A DNA stretch of 64,000 nucleotides from an uncultured Caulobacteraceae bacterium (lineage in GTDB: Bacteria > Pseudomonadota > Alphaproteobacteria > Caulobacterales > Caulobacteraceae), in assembly GCA_937138625.1 (NCBI GenBank), contig CAKZPF010000004.1:434001-498000 (forward strand). The letters run 5' to 3'. A program made the position numbers and the translations under genes. The stretch's first letter is position 1. Each line of letters starts with the position of its first letter. Shown in pieces: positions 42,506 through 51,680 of the stretch. The notes beneath the pieces are model-generated. The model was not told the origin of the DNA, searched no databases, and saw nothing but the letters and a program-made list of their open reading frames with translations.

Positions 42506-43813
42506 ATGCGCATTGCGATGATTGGAACGGGATATGTGGGCCTGGTCTCGGGCGTGTGCTTTTCTGATTTTGGCCACGATGTGGTGTGCATCGACAAAGA
42601 TGAGCGCAAAATCACAGCCCTTAAGGGCGGCAAAATTCCCATTTACGAACCCGGCCTTGAGGCGCTGGTGGACAAAAACGTCCGCGAAGGCCGCCTGAGC
42701 TTCACCACCGATGCCGCCGAAGGCATTAAGGGGGCGGACGCCGTTTTTATTGCCGTCGGGACGCCATCGCGGCGTGGGGATGGGCATGCGGACCTCAGTT
42801 ACGTATATGCCGCCGCCGAGGAAATTGGCCAGCTGATGGAGGGCTATACGGTGGTGGTGACCAAATCCACCGTGCCCGTCGGCACGGGTGATGAGATTGA
42901 AACCATCCTGCGCCGCGTGCGGCCCGATGGCGAGTTTGCTGTGGTCTCGAACCCAGAATTCCTGCGCGAAGGGGCGGCCATTGATGACTTCAAACGCCCG
43001 GACCGCGTTGTGGTCGGCACCGAGGATGAACGCGCCCAAGAGGTCATGCGCCAGCTGTATCGCCCACTGTATTTGAACGAGACCCCCATCGTCTTCACCA
43101 GCCGCCGCACCTCTGAACTGATCAAATATGCCGCCAATGCCTTTTTGGCTTTGAAAATCACCTATATCAACGAAATGGCCGACCTGTGCGAAGCCGTGGG
43201 CGCCAATGTGCAGCAGGTGGCCAAGGGCATCGGTCTGGATAACCGCATCGGGGGCAAGTTTCTGCACGCGGGGCCTGGGTATGGGGGGTCCTGCTTCCCC
43301 AAAGACACCCTAGCCCTGACCAAAACCGCTACAGATGCGGGCACGCCGCTGCGCATCATTGAAACTGTGGTGGATGTGAACGCCAACCGCAAAAAGGCCA
43401 TGGCCGAAAAAATCATCACCGCCTGTGGTGGCGATGTCAGCGGCAAAACCATTGGCGTTCTGGGCCTGACCTTCAAGCCCAATACAGATGACATGCGCGA
43501 TGCGCCCTCACTGGATATCATCCCGGCCCTGCAAGCCAAGGGCGCCACGATCCAAGCCTATGATCCCGAAGGCACCCACGAGGCACAGAAAATCCTTAAG
43601 GATATTGACTATAAATCAGGACCTTATGAGACTTTAGACAATGCTGATGCTTTGGTCATCATCACCGAATGGGATCAGTTCCGCGCATTGGACCTGGGGC
43701 GCATCAAACAAACCCTACGCACGCCCGTGCTGGTGGACCTGCGCAACATTTACCGGCCCGAAGAAGTCGCCGCCGCAGGGCTGCAGTACACCAGTGTCGG
43801 CCGCCCAGACTGA
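42506..43813 (+). CDS. ugd: UDP-glucose 6-dehydrogenase
   Basis: Oxidises UDP-glucose to UDP-glucuronate with two NAD+. The 435-residue protein begins MRIAMIGTGYVGLVSGVCF (NAD-binding), has VTKSTVPVGTGD and NPEFLREGAAIDDF, the catalytic Cys near residue 262 in GPGYGGSCFPKDT, and GLTFKPNTDDMRDAPS in the UDP-binding domain. Length is typical. AAGGGA precedes the ATG. With the phosphohexomutase it supports surface polysaccharide synthesis. Convergent with rpoN. Confidence 0.96.
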   Translation: MRIAMIGTGYVGLVSGVCFSDFGHDVVCIDKDERKITALKGGKIPIYEPGLEALVDKNVREGRLSFTTDAAEGIKGADAVFIAVGTPSRRGDGHADLSYVYAAAEEIGQLMEGYTVVVTKSTVPVGTGDEIETILRRVRPDGEFAVVSNPEFLREGAAIDDFKRPDRVVVGTEDERAQEVMRQLYRPLYLNETPIVFTSRRTSELIKYAANAFLALKITYINEMADLCEAVGANVQQVAKGIGLDNRIGGKFLHAGPGYGGSCFPKDTLALTKTATDAGTPLRIIETVVDVNANRKKAMAEKIITACGGDVSGKTIGVLGLTFKPNTDDMRDAPSLDIIPALQAKGATIQAYDPEGTHEAQKILKDIDYKSGPYETLDNADALVIITEWDQFRALDLGRIKQTLRTPVLVDLRNIYRPEEVAAAGLQYTSVGRPD

Positions 43814-43864
43814 ACCACACCGATTGGCAATGTGCAGAATTAAGAATGAGAGTTTTAGCGCCAG

Positions 43865-45364
43865 CTAAATCACGCTACGCAACATGCGCTTGCGCTCAAC
43901 CGATGACGGGATGCGCATGGCCTCGCGATATTTGGCCACGGTGCGGCGGGCGATTTCAACGCCGGTTTCCCGCAGAATTTCCACAATGCGGTCATCCGAC
44001 AGGACATCTTCTGGCCTGGCTTCGTCCTCGACCAATTGTTTGATCTTGTAGCGAATGGTCTCGGCGGAATAGGACTCACCGCCATCTGCCGACGCAATGG
44101 CCGTGGTGAAGAAATATTTGAACTCGAACACCCCGCGTGGTGTGGCCATATATTTGTTCGAGGTCACACGGCTGACCGTGCTTTCGTGCATGCCAATGAC
44201 ATCGGCAACGGTTTTCAAATTCAGCGGGCGCAACTTCTCGACGCCTTCGGTGAAAAAGGCATCTTGCTGTCGCACGATTTCTGACGCCACCTTCAAAATG
44301 GTGCGCGCGCGCTGATCCAGGCTCTTTACCAACCAATTGGCCGAGTTCAGACACTCAGACAAAAAGGCCTTATCGGTTTCAGACTTCGCCTTGCCGGAAA
44401 TTTGCGCGTAATAACGCTGGTTGACCAAAACCTTGGGCAAAGTGTCGGTGTTCAACTCGACGTGCCAACCATGATTTTTGGTCTCGAGGATAAAGACATC
44501 CGGCGTAATGGGTGCCCCATCGCCCGCGGGGCCAAAGGCCAGACCAGGTTTTGGTGACAGGGCCCGTACCTCGGCGATCATCTCCAAGATGTCTTCTTCA
44601 TTGACCTCACACGCCTTTTTTAAGGCGTTCAAGTCTCGGCGCGCCAACAGGTCCAAATTCTCGACCAAGGCTTGCATGGCCGGATCAAAACGGCCCTGCT
44701 CTTTCAACTGCAAACCCAGGCACTCGGGAATGTCGCGAGCGAAAACACCGGTGGGCTCGAAACCCTGACAGCGCGCCAACACGCCCTCGATCATGGCCAT
44801 ATCACAACCCAGTTTAAAGGCTAGCTCGGCCAAATCCCCGCGCAAATAACCCCAATCATCAACCAAATCAATCAAGGCCGCGGCAATCAAACGCTCGGCT
44901 GGCGTAAAGCCCACCTGGGTAACCTGTTCGCCAAGGTGTTCAGCCAAGGTCTTTTCCCGCTGGCGGTTGTCTTCAAACCCATCATCGGAATCGCCACCAC
45001 GACCCGATCCCGCCTTGGACCAGTCCACGAGGCCACCACCACCACCCAACAGGCCGTTTTCCGCAGCGTCCCCGGGGCTGGCGTCACTGTACAAATCTTG
45101 CGCCGGCACATCCAAAGCCGACTCAGCAGTTGAGGAATGCTCGCCGTCCGCAATTTTCACATCTTCAAAATTTTCTTTGGCCTCGGGCGTGGGCGCATCA
45201 TCATGGGCATCCACATCCAACAGCGGGTTTTTTGCCGCCTCGTCCGCCAAATATTCGCTGAGTTCCAGATTGGAAAGCTGCAACAGCTTGATGGCTTGTT
45301 GCAATTGGGGCGTGATGACCAGGGACTGGCCCTGGCGCATTTCCAGGCGCGTATTCAGTGCCAT
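43865..45364 (-). CDS. rpoN: RNA polymerase sigma-54 factor
   Basis: Directs transcription of sigma-54 promoters opened by AAA+ activators. The 499-residue protein has region I (QSLVITPQLQQAIKLLQLSNLEL, shown by its start QSLVITPQLQQAI), an acidic linker (about 50-130), the core-binding domain, a helix-turn-helix (TVADVIGMHESTVSRVTSNKY, about residues 375-395) and the RpoN box ARRTVAKYRE near 473-482. It is the last gene of lptC-lptA-lptB-rpoN, a common alphaproteobacterial order, but hpf and ptsN, often next, are absent. A candidate client activator is at 6737-8404. Confidence 0.97.
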   Translation of the reverse strand: MALNTRLEMRQGQSLVITPQLQQAIKLLQLSNLELSEYLADEAAKNPLLDVDAHDDAPTPEAKENFEDVKIADGEHSSTAESALDVPAQDLYSDASPGDAAENGLLGGGGGLVDWSKAGSGRGGDSDDGFEDNRQREKTLAEHLGEQVTQVGFTPAERLIAAALIDLVDDWGYLRGDLAELAFKLGCDMAMIEGVLARCQGFEPTGVFARDIPECLGLQLKEQGRFDPAMQALVENLDLLARRDLNALKKACEVNEEDILEMIAEVRALSPKPGLAFGPAGDGAPITPDVFILETKNHGWHVELNTDTLPKVLVNQRYYAQISGKAKSETDKAFLSECLNSANWLVKSLDQRARTILKVASEIVRQQDAFFTEGVEKLRPLNLKTVADVIGMHESTVSRVTSNKYMATPRGVFEFKYFFTTAIASADGGESYSAETIRYKIKQLVEDEARPEDVLSDDRIVEILRETGVEIARRTVAKYREAMRIPSSVERKRMLRSVI

Positions 45365-45382
45365 GTTCGCCCCCGTGCCATC

Positions 45383-46135
45383 TTACTGATACCGATCCCC
45401 CAGATAGGCTTTTCGAACCGTTTTGTTGGTGCGCACCTCTTGGGGTGTGCCCTCGAACAACACCTCCCCCGATGCAATGATGTAGGCTCTATCTACTATG
45501 TCTAAGGTTTCCCGAACGTTATGATCCGTGATCAAAACGCCAATCCCGCGCGCTTTCAGAAAGCCAATGACCTCGCGGATGTCATCAATCGCCATCGGGT
45601 CAATACCCGCAAACGGTTCATCCAACAGGATAAATGACGGATCCGTCGCCAAGGCGCGGGCGATTTCCACACGCCGCCGCTCACCGCCTGACAAAGCCAC
45701 AGCGGGTGACGACGCCAGGTGTCCAATGCGCAACTCATCCAACAGGGCTTCGGTACGCTCCCAGGCTTCAAACTTGTGTTTGTTGACCATTTCGGCCACG
45801 GCATAGACATTGTCTCGCACGCTGAGGCCCCGAAAAATCGATGGCTCCTGCGGCAAATACGATAATCCCAGGCGCGCGCGCTGATACATGGGCAGGGCGG
45901 TAACATCCTCGCCATCCATCCATATGGTGCCATCATCCGTGCCAATCAGGCCTGTAATCATATAAAAACAGGTGGTTTTCCCCGCGCCATTAGGCCCCAG
46001 CAAGCCCATGACCTGGCCACGTTCCAACGACAAAGTCACACCATTGACGACTTGGCGACGCCCAAAAGACTTGCTCAGTCCCTCGGCCACCAGGCCGTGG
46101 CTCAGCGCCGTCTGACTGACAATGGTGTGTGCCAT
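45383..46135 (-). CDS. lptB: LPS export ABC ATPase LptB
   Basis: ATPase that powers LPS extraction from the inner membrane with LptFGC. About 250 residues with Walker A GPNGAGKTT, Q-loop LPQEPSIFRGL, signature LSGGERRRVEIA and Walker B FILLDEPFAGIDP, and the family end VRKAYLGDRYQ. ATG 46135 is preferred because AAGGG lies 7 nt upstream; in-frame ATGs at 46150 and 46141 are alternatives. A gap of about 140 bp separates it from lptA, more than usual. Confidence 0.95.
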   Translation of the reverse strand: MAHTIVSQTALSHGLVAEGLSKSFGRRQVVNGVTLSLERGQVMGLLGPNGAGKTTCFYMITGLIGTDDGTIWMDGEDVTALPMYQRARLGLSYLPQEPSIFRGLSVRDNVYAVAEMVNKHKFEAWERTEALLDELRIGHLASSPAVALSGGERRRVEIARALATDPSFILLDEPFAGIDPMAIDDIREVIGFLKARGIGVLITDHNVRETLDIVDRAYIIASGEVLFEGTPQEVRTNKTVRKAYLGDRYQ

Positions 46136-46276
46136 ATCCATACCCTTCATTTTGCGAGCGTCCACTTAACGATCCCTAAAGCGGGACCAGTTTTCGCCAA
46201 GAAAAACACAATATTAACAGAGGGTTTCAAAAACAACCTCTGGCGATATTTTTTCTGATCTTAAGCTTTGATTGAC

Positions 46277-46909
46277 TTATGGGTTTTCAGGTGCCCCCTG
46301 GGGGCCCGACTGCTGAGCTGACGCATCTTTGGGCGCATCGTCAGATTTGGGATAAAACACGCCGCGCACCCGCTCGGGTTTTTTGCTGGTGGCCGCATCG
46401 CCCTGTTGATCCGCACTTTCCAGCACAGATTTTCCCGTGGTCACTTCAACGATCAGCTTGTCCCCCTTCAAGACGTTCTGCCCCCGGGTCACCACCACAT
46501 TGCCGGTCAGGATGATGACATCCTCAGCGGCCTGATAGGTGCCAAATTCGCCGCGAGCCACCTCTTCGGGCGTAATAAAAAAGACATTGCCCTCGGCCTT
46601 CAGTGTGCGAATCTCGCCCCAGCTTTCGCCGACATTGCCCGTGGCGGTATTGGTTTTGGTGAAAAACACCCGCATCCGATCAGAGCGCAGCGTGTTCACC
46701 CCCTGCTTGGCTTCCACATTCCCCGTCCACAGGGCGATACGGTCCTTATCAACGACCTCGAGCCGGTCCGCACTGATATCAATAGGCCCCTCTGATCGGC
46801 CGATTTGGGCCTGTGCCGGCGCCACAACCGCAGCCCCCAACAGCCCGGCCACAACCAAGCCCGGCAAACGCCGACGCCAATGTGTTCTTGTCTTCCCACC
46901 TGCAATCAT
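46277..46909 (-). CDS. lptA: LPS transport periplasmic protein LptA
   Basis: Periplasmic bridge protein of the Lpt machine. The 210-residue protein has a signal peptide (cleavage near AQA, about residue 35) and an OstA-type beta-jellyroll with ISADRLEVVDKDRIALWTGNVEA in blocks, LRSDRMRVFF, and LTGNVVVTRGQNVLKGDKLIVEVTTG. The C-terminal 30 residues are polar and Pro/Ala rich. It follows lptC by 4 bp. Confidence 0.92.
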   Translation of the reverse strand: MIAGGKTRTHWRRRLPGLVVAGLLGAAVVAPAQAQIGRSEGPIDISADRLEVVDKDRIALWTGNVEAKQGVNTLRSDRMRVFFTKTNTATGNVGESWGEIRTLKAEGNVFFITPEEVARGEFGTYQAAEDVIILTGNVVVTRGQNVLKGDKLIVEVTTGKSVLESADQQGDAATSKKPERVRGVFYPKSDDAPKDASAQQSGPQGAPENP

Positions 46910-46913
46910 GGGA

Positions 46914-47537
46914 TCACTCCTGTGTGTTGATGCGGGCCTTCACATTGCCTGTAAACACCACGCGACTTCCATTTTCAATGATTTCAAAGCGATTGGCGCG
47001 GATCACGCCCATGGCCGTGCGTCCGGATATGGACTGGTTGCCCCGCACACGCCCCGTTTCCACGTTCATTTCGGCGGCTTGAGTCTCAAAGCGCGCGCCC
47101 GAACGCGTCTCGGCGACCACATCTTCTTGCAAATACAAAACCTGTTGCTGTTCGCGAAAAGTGCCTGTGTTGGCCACCACAGTCAGGGTGCGCTCGCCTT
47201 CGCCACGGCTCAGAACCGGGCTCTCGAGGTGGATGAGGCCATCTTGTTCCTGGTCACGAATGGCGGCGGCGGCCTCAACAGTATAGCTTTCGCCATCCGC
47301 ATCCCGGCCAGCAAAGCGGGGATTGATCATCCTTGCGGCCGAGGCATCGGGGGCCGCTTGAATGATTGCCCGTTGCGTGGCCTGGTACACCATCCAGCCT
47401 GCCAAAACCAACAGCCCCACAATATAGGCCGGCAACATCAGCCGCATGGCGCGCACAAAGGTCGTGCGCTTGCGGGCTTTGCGCAGCAGCCGTTGGGTGA
47501 CCTCGTGGGGCCTAGCAGATTGGGCGATGGTGTTCAT
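46914..47537 (-). CDS. lptC: LPS export protein LptC
   Basis: Bitopic inner-membrane protein that passes LPS from LptB2FG to LptA. The 207-residue protein has a basic N-terminus, one helix (about residues 32-52, PAYIVGLLVLAGWMVYQ) and a periplasmic domain with MINPRFAGRDADGESYTVEA and ETQAAEMNVETGRVRGNQ in blocks. The sequence is diverged, as is usual for LptC; the position next to lptA confirms it. Confidence 0.88.
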   Translation of the reverse strand: MNTIAQSARPHEVTQRLLRKARKRTTFVRAMRLMLPAYIVGLLVLAGWMVYQATQRAIIQAAPDASAARMINPRFAGRDADGESYTVEAAAAIRDQEQDGLIHLESPVLSRGEGERTLTVVANTGTFREQQQVLYLQEDVVAETRSGARFETQAAEMNVETGRVRGNQSISGRTAMGVIRANRFEIIENGSRVVFTGNVKARINTQE

Positions 47538-47665
47538 GGAACCTCAGGTTTACACGGCGGATCATGAAACGGGGGTGAACCGGGGTCAATGGTTGCCTCT
47601 TGATAAACCCACGAATTTACCGGGGTGTGGAGTTCCCACACCACAAACGGCGCGAGTGGGCATGA

Positions 47666-48427
47666 CTAGGTCGGCAGAAAAATGAAATTGAAAATATAGT
47701 CCGTCTTTCGGGCGGGCTGGCGGTGATGACGCACAAGATCCAAATCTGAAAACGGCCGCAACGCCCCACCCAGCATCACATAAGCCTGATAGCCATAGCC
47801 GCACACCTCGGCGATCAAATCCGGCAAGGGGCTATGGGTGTGGCGCTCCTCCAGTTCAATCAACAAATTGGGGCGATCGCGTCTTAGGGTCTGCTCCGCC
47901 CCCCGCAGCACCGCCATTTCAAAACCCTCGACATCGATCTTGATAAAACCCACCGGCCCCAGGTTTTGATCCGCCACCCAATCATCCAAGCGCCGCGTGG
48001 GCACAGTCACGGCCTTGTAATCCCCCGTGACCGTCACGGCACTCAGCGACCCCATTTGATTGGAATAGCCCCGCGCCGAGCGCGGCACCCGCAACTCGGC
48101 TTGGCCCGATTGATCACTCAGGGCCAGATTGTGCACCTGCACGGGCTTGCGTGCCCACCGCCGCAGGATTGCAAACATTTTCGGGTTGGGCTCGAAGGCA
48201 TGCACAGCCTCGCAATGCCGGGCCAATTCATAACTGTATGTGCCTTTGTTGGCCCCAATATCCAGTGCGACCTTGTCCCGCGTCACCAAATGCTGCACCA
48301 GGTGCAGCTCAGCCTCGCCCCGCGTTTTCATTTTCTGATGCAAATAGCGAATATAAAGGCGCGGTGGCACCAACCAGGACTTGACCTTTTCCTCTATACG
48401 TTCTGGCGGCGTCCAGGTGGCATCCAT
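47666..48427 (-). CDS. FkbM-family methyltransferase
   Basis: A 253-residue SAM-dependent O-methyltransferase of the FkbM type. It has VALDIGANKGTYSYELARH (SAM motif), VHAFEPNPKMFAILRR and the diagnostic FIKIDVEGFEMAVLRGAE. Such enzymes often methylate sugars of surface glycans. It lies 130 bp upstream of lptC in the same direction; whether it modifies LPS is a guess. Confidence 0.88.
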   Translation of the reverse strand: MDATWTPPERIEEKVKSWLVPPRLYIRYLHQKMKTRGEAELHLVQHLVTRDKVALDIGANKGTYSYELARHCEAVHAFEPNPKMFAILRRWARKPVQVHNLALSDQSGQAELRVPRSARGYSNQMGSLSAVTVTGDYKAVTVPTRRLDDWVADQNLGPVGFIKIDVEGFEMAVLRGAEQTLRRDRPNLLIELEERHTHSPLPDLIAEVCGYGYQAYVMLGGALRPFSDLDLVRHHRQPARKTDYIFNFIFLPT

Positions 48428-48559
48428 AGTGAAAAGATCCGGGTCAACAGGGCTGAAGATGCGCGCAAACTAGCACAGATTTGCCCCCCGCCCCCAAGGA
48501 AAAAACGCACGACCTCTAAGGCCTGTTTTAGGAACCAAGCGCCCAAACCTCATCCCCCC

Positions 48560-48588
48560 TTGACGATCACCTTAAAATTTGAGATAGT
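48560..48588 (+). promoter_or_regulatory. Sigma-70-like promoter of the 186-nt RNA
   Basis: TTGACG (48560-48565), 17-bp spacer, GATAGT (48583-48588). The predicted start (about 48594) coincides with the first base of the RNA closing stem (48593). Confidence 0.6.
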
Positions 48589-48592
48589 AATA

Positions 48593-48778
48593 GTGCGCTT
48601 GACTGAGCCTCCAGGCTGTTATCAGAACTCTTCGGCGTATCTTCCCCCACAGATCATCTATATTCTGTTCGCCCGTTGCATGGCTGTTTCGCGTGGACAC
48701 CTATCCCTTACTTTACCACTTTTTTCTTGTCTTTTGGCCTGGGGGGTTCGATACAGCCCTATGCTTGGTCAGGCGCAC
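48593..48778 (+). ncRNA. ssrS: Structured rod-shaped RNA, probable 6S RNA
   Basis: No protein gene lies on this strand, yet a promoter and a terminator frame a 186-nt segment. Its ends pair in a 16-bp stem (48593-48608 with 48763-48778, including three G-U pairs), then 48614-48623 pairs with 48750-48758 with one bulge, and GAACTC 48625-48630 with 48744-48749. The middle stays open with a C-rich 5' strand (48637-48645 region). Length, closing stem, large internal bubble and independent promoter match 6S RNA, which binds sigma-70 holoenzyme by mimicking an open promoter. I have not aligned it to a family model, so the 6S identity is an inference; a structured small RNA is well supported. Confidence 0.6.
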
Positions 48779-48811
48779 ATATTTTTTGGTTTTTCTTTTA
48801 TCCCTACTGAC

Positions 48812-48840
48812 ACCCCCGCTTCGGCGGGGGTTTATTTTAT
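48812..48840 (+). terminator. Intrinsic terminator downstream of the 186-nt RNA
   Basis: CCCCCGC (48813-48819), TTCG tetraloop, GCGGGGG (48824-48830), then TTTATTTTAT. The T-rich tail is on the plus strand only, where no protein gene needs it. Confidence 0.85.
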
Positions 48841-48860
48841 CCGGAAACATTCGGGAAATC

Positions 48861-49382
48861 TCAGGCGTTGCGCTCGCGTTGGCGCACAACTTTTTTCACC
48901 TTGTCCATGGCCCGACCACGCCGCAGCTTGGACAGATAATCAATAAACAGCTTGCCTTCCAGGTGATCCATCTCGTGTTGGATACACACGGCAAACAGGC
49001 CCACGGCCTCTTCCTCGTGTTGTTTGCCGTCCTCATCAAGATAGCGCACGGTCACTTGGGCTGGGCGGTCCACCTCGTCAAAATATTCGGGCACCGACAG
49101 GCAGCCCTCTTCATAGGTGAACATCTCATCGGACGCCGACAGGATTTCGGGGTTGATGAACACCCGCTTTTGCGGCTCTTCGCCGTTCCGCGCCAGATCC
49201 ATCACAATAATGCGCAAGGGCACACCAATTTGCACGGCGGCCAGGCCAATGCCACGCTCGGCGTACATGCTATCGAACATATCCGCCACCAAAGTACGGG
49301 TTTCGTCCGTCACCTCGGCGACGGGTTTTGAAATTTCGCGCAAAATGGGATCGGGCGCAGTCAGGATCTTACGAACAGCCAT
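48861..49382 (-). CDS. def: Peptide deformylase
   Basis: Fe2+-dependent removal of the N-formyl group from nascent proteins. The 173-residue protein has all three motifs: [10 protein letters not shown] (motif 1), [16 protein letters not shown] (motif 2 with the metal Cys) and [17 protein letters not shown] (motif 3, HExxH-like with two His ligands). fmt, often adjacent, is not here. Confidence 0.97.
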   Translation of the reverse strand: MAVRKILTAPDPILREISKPVAEVTDETRTLVADMFDSMYAERGIGLAAVQIGVPLRIIVMDLARNGEEPQKRVFINPEILSASDEMFTYEEGCLSVPEYFDEVDRPAQVTVRYLDEDGKQHEEEAVGLFAVCIQHEMDHLEGKLFIDYLSKLRRGRAMDKVKKVVRQRERNA

Positions 49383-49439
49383 ACGCTATATATGGGCCAT
49401 TAGGGGTAAATTTCAAGTTTATGACGTGCCAACAGCGCC

Positions 49440-50696
49440 CTATGGCTCTAGCTTACTCAGGGCCCGGGGCATGGTCTCAAGTGGATCTAAGGCCTTCAGC
49501 TCTTTGGCCTCGTGATCCACGCCCAGATCTTCGAATTTGCGCGCCTGTGGCAAGACACGGCGCTCCAGCGTGCCCACAAACTCGTTGTATTTGCGCATGG
49601 CCCCATCCAGCTGCTTGCCCATGCCCGCCACATCATCACCCATCTTGGCGATGCGCTTATAAAGCTCGCGCCCCAGATCCGCCACTTCGCGGGCGTTTTT
49701 GGCTTGATCCTCAAGACGCCAGCCATAAGCCACCGACTTCAACAGAGCAAACAGCGTGCTGGGCGTGACCAAAATCACCCGCGCGCCAAAGGCATCTTCA
49801 TAAAGCTTGGAATCAGCCTCGAGGGCCGCGGCCATAAAGTTCTCGCCAGGCACAAACATGGCAACGATATCCGGCGTGAACTCAAGGGCGTCCATATAGC
49901 GCTTCGAGCTGAGATGTTTCATGTGCGTACGCATGTCGCCTGCGTGACGCTTCATGGCCAAGGCTTTAGCGGCCTCATCAGGAGCTTCGAGGGCGTCGAA
50001 ATAGGCACTCAGCGGGGTTTTGGCATCGATGACAAACTTGCCACCGCCGGGCAGATTGACCACCACATCGGGCCGCTGTGCCCCGCCTTCGCCCTGCATA
50101 TGGGCCTGAGTCTCATAGGCAATATGCTGGGTCATACCCACTTGGCCCAGTACAGTTTTCAAGCTTTCCTCGCCCCAGCGCCCGCGCACCTGGGACGAGC
50201 CGCGCAAAGCCTCGGTCAGCCGTGTGGTGCTGGTGTGTGTGGCCTCAAGTCCCGACTTCAAGGCGTTCAGATGTTCTTGCAAGGCGCCATAGGCCTTTTG
50301 GCGTTCGGCCTCGATGGCCCGGGTGTGGGTGTCAAACTGCGCCAAGGTTTCACGCATGGGCTTGACCAAGGCCTCAAGAGACTGGCTGTTTTTTTCGCCA
50401 CTGGCTTTGAACTTTTCCTCGGCCTGGCGCAGGAAGGCTTGGCTTGCTTGTTCCAGCACCTTGGCAGAGGTGGCGGCAAACTGGGTCTCCATGGCGGCCT
50501 GGCCCTCTTCAAGATGCCGCACCCGTTCTTCGGCGCGGGTTCGGGCCTCGCGGGCTTCCAGAAGTGCTGCATCCAGTTCTTCGGCATTGCGCCGCAACCG
50601 CGCATGATCCCGCCACATGAACAGTGCCGCCACACCCAGCCCCGCCAAGGCCACCAGCAGAACCAAAATGACCAGAACATTGAAATCCCACGCCAT
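49440..50696 (-). CDS. rmuC: DNA recombination protein RmuC
   Basis: A 418-residue protein with an N-terminal membrane helix (about residues 6-26), a long coiled coil (about 30-150) and the RmuC nuclease-like core with RGRWGEESLKTVLGQVGM, RPDVVVNLPGGGKFVIDAKTPL (blocks PDVVVNLPGGGK and IDAKTPL) and VILVTPSTLFALLKSVAYGWR. The family limits inversions at short repeats in E. coli; the core has a restriction-endonuclease-like fold. Follows recR by 3 bp in the same direction. Confidence 0.93.
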   Translation of the reverse strand: MAWDFNVLVILVLLVALAGLGVAALFMWRDHARLRRNAEELDAALLEAREARTRAEERVRHLEEGQAAMETQFAATSAKVLEQASQAFLRQAEEKFKASGEKNSQSLEALVKPMRETLAQFDTHTRAIEAERQKAYGALQEHLNALKSGLEATHTSTTRLTEALRGSSQVRGRWGEESLKTVLGQVGMTQHIAYETQAHMQGEGGAQRPDVVVNLPGGGKFVIDAKTPLSAYFDALEAPDEAAKALAMKRHAGDMRTHMKHLSSKRYMDALEFTPDIVAMFVPGENFMAAALEADSKLYEDAFGARVILVTPSTLFALLKSVAYGWRLEDQAKNAREVADLGRELYKRIAKMGDDVAGMGKQLDGAMRKYNEFVGTLERRVLPQARKFEDLGVDHEAKELKALDPLETMPRALSKLEP

Positions 50697-50699
50697 GCC

Positions 50700-51338
50700 C
50701 TAGACCGCCTGCCGGGATTTCAGCGCAATGGCCAGGGTGCCATCGTCTAAGAACTCGAGGTCACCCCCCACCGGCGCGCCATAAGCCAGACGGGTGATGG
50801 TCGCGACACCCGCCGCCCGCAAGCGATCGCCCAGATAATGGGCGGTGGTTTGCCCCTCGACCGAGGCCGGCAAGGCCAAGATGACCTCCTCTACATCCGA
50901 CACCCGTTGCAACAAGGGCTCGATGAACAATTTGTCCGGCCCAATGCCGTCCAAGGCCGACAAAAGCCCCCCCAGCACATGATAGCCGCCCTTGTGTGCG
51001 CCCGCACGTTCCAGGGCCCACAAATCCCCCATGTCACGCACCACACAAATGCGGCTGTGATCCCGGTTCGGGGCCGTACAAATCTGACACGGCGAGGTCT
51101 CGTCCAAAGCCCCACAGCGTTCGCATTTGCTGACCGTCGCGGCCACCTGATCCAGCGCCGTCATCAAAGGGTGCATCAGGCTGTCTTGGTTTTTCAGCAG
51201 ATGCAAAACCGCCCGCCGCGCCGAACGGGGCCCCAGGCCCGGCAAACGCGATAGCAAGCGCACCAGATCCGTCATCGCCTGGGGTTGCGAAGTGGCGGAT
51301 GACGATCCGGGTGCAGCACTGGGGGGACGATAACTCAT
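50700..51338 (-). CDS. recR: Recombination mediator RecR
   Basis: Helps load RecA at gaps as part of RecFOR/RecOR. The 212-residue protein has the N-terminal helix-hairpin-helix (LSRLPGLGPRSARRAVLHLL), a C4 zinc finger (CERCGALDETSPCQIC), and a Toprim domain (ICVVRDMGDLWALERAG ... LGGLLSALDGIGPDKL). Part of the conserved dnaX-ybaB-recR cluster. Confidence 0.96.
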   Translation of the reverse strand: MSYRPPSAAPGSSSATSQPQAMTDLVRLLSRLPGLGPRSARRAVLHLLKNQDSLMHPLMTALDQVAATVSKCERCGALDETSPCQICTAPNRDHSRICVVRDMGDLWALERAGAHKGGYHVLGGLLSALDGIGPDKLFIEPLLQRVSDVEEVILALPASVEGQTTAHYLGDRLRAAGVATITRLAYGAPVGGDLEFLDDGTLAIALKSRQAV

Positions 51339-51350
51339 AAGATGTTTACG

Positions 51351-51680
51351 CTATTTCATACCTGGCATAGGGAAGGGCAAGGGCCCCATGCCCGCGGTGG
51401 CCGCCTTCATTTCCTCGGCCACCTTTTCATCCACTTCGCGCTTGGCCTGGGCGTGGGCAGCCCGGATCAAATCCTCAAGCACCGGGGCATCATCAGGCGT
51501 CATCAGGCTGGGGTCTATGGACAGGCTTTCGATCTCGCCTTTGCCATTGACCACCACGCGCACCAAGCCGCCACCGGACGCGCCTTCGGCTGTGGCGGCG
51601 GCGGCCTTTTCCTGGGCTTCGGTGATGTTTTTTTGCAGGGTTTGGGCCTGTTTCAACAAGCCCCCAAGGTCTTTGATCAT
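51351..51680 (-). CDS. YbaB/EbfC nucleoid-associated protein
   Basis: A 109-residue DNA-binding protein of the YbaB/EbfC family, which acts as a tweezer-shaped dimer. It begins with a coiled-coil region (LGGLLKQAQTLQKNITEAQEK in part), then the beta segment VRVVVNGKGEIESLSIDPSLM and DLIRAAHAQAKREVDEKVAEEM. Met/Gly-Pro-rich end as usual. The start overlaps the dnaX stop by 4 bp, suggesting coupled translation. Confidence 0.95.
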   Translation of the reverse strand: MIKDLGGLLKQAQTLQKNITEAQEKAAAATAEGASGGGLVRVVVNGKGEIESLSIDPSLMTPDDAPVLEDLIRAAHAQAKREVDEKVAEEMKAATAGMGPLPFPMPGMK

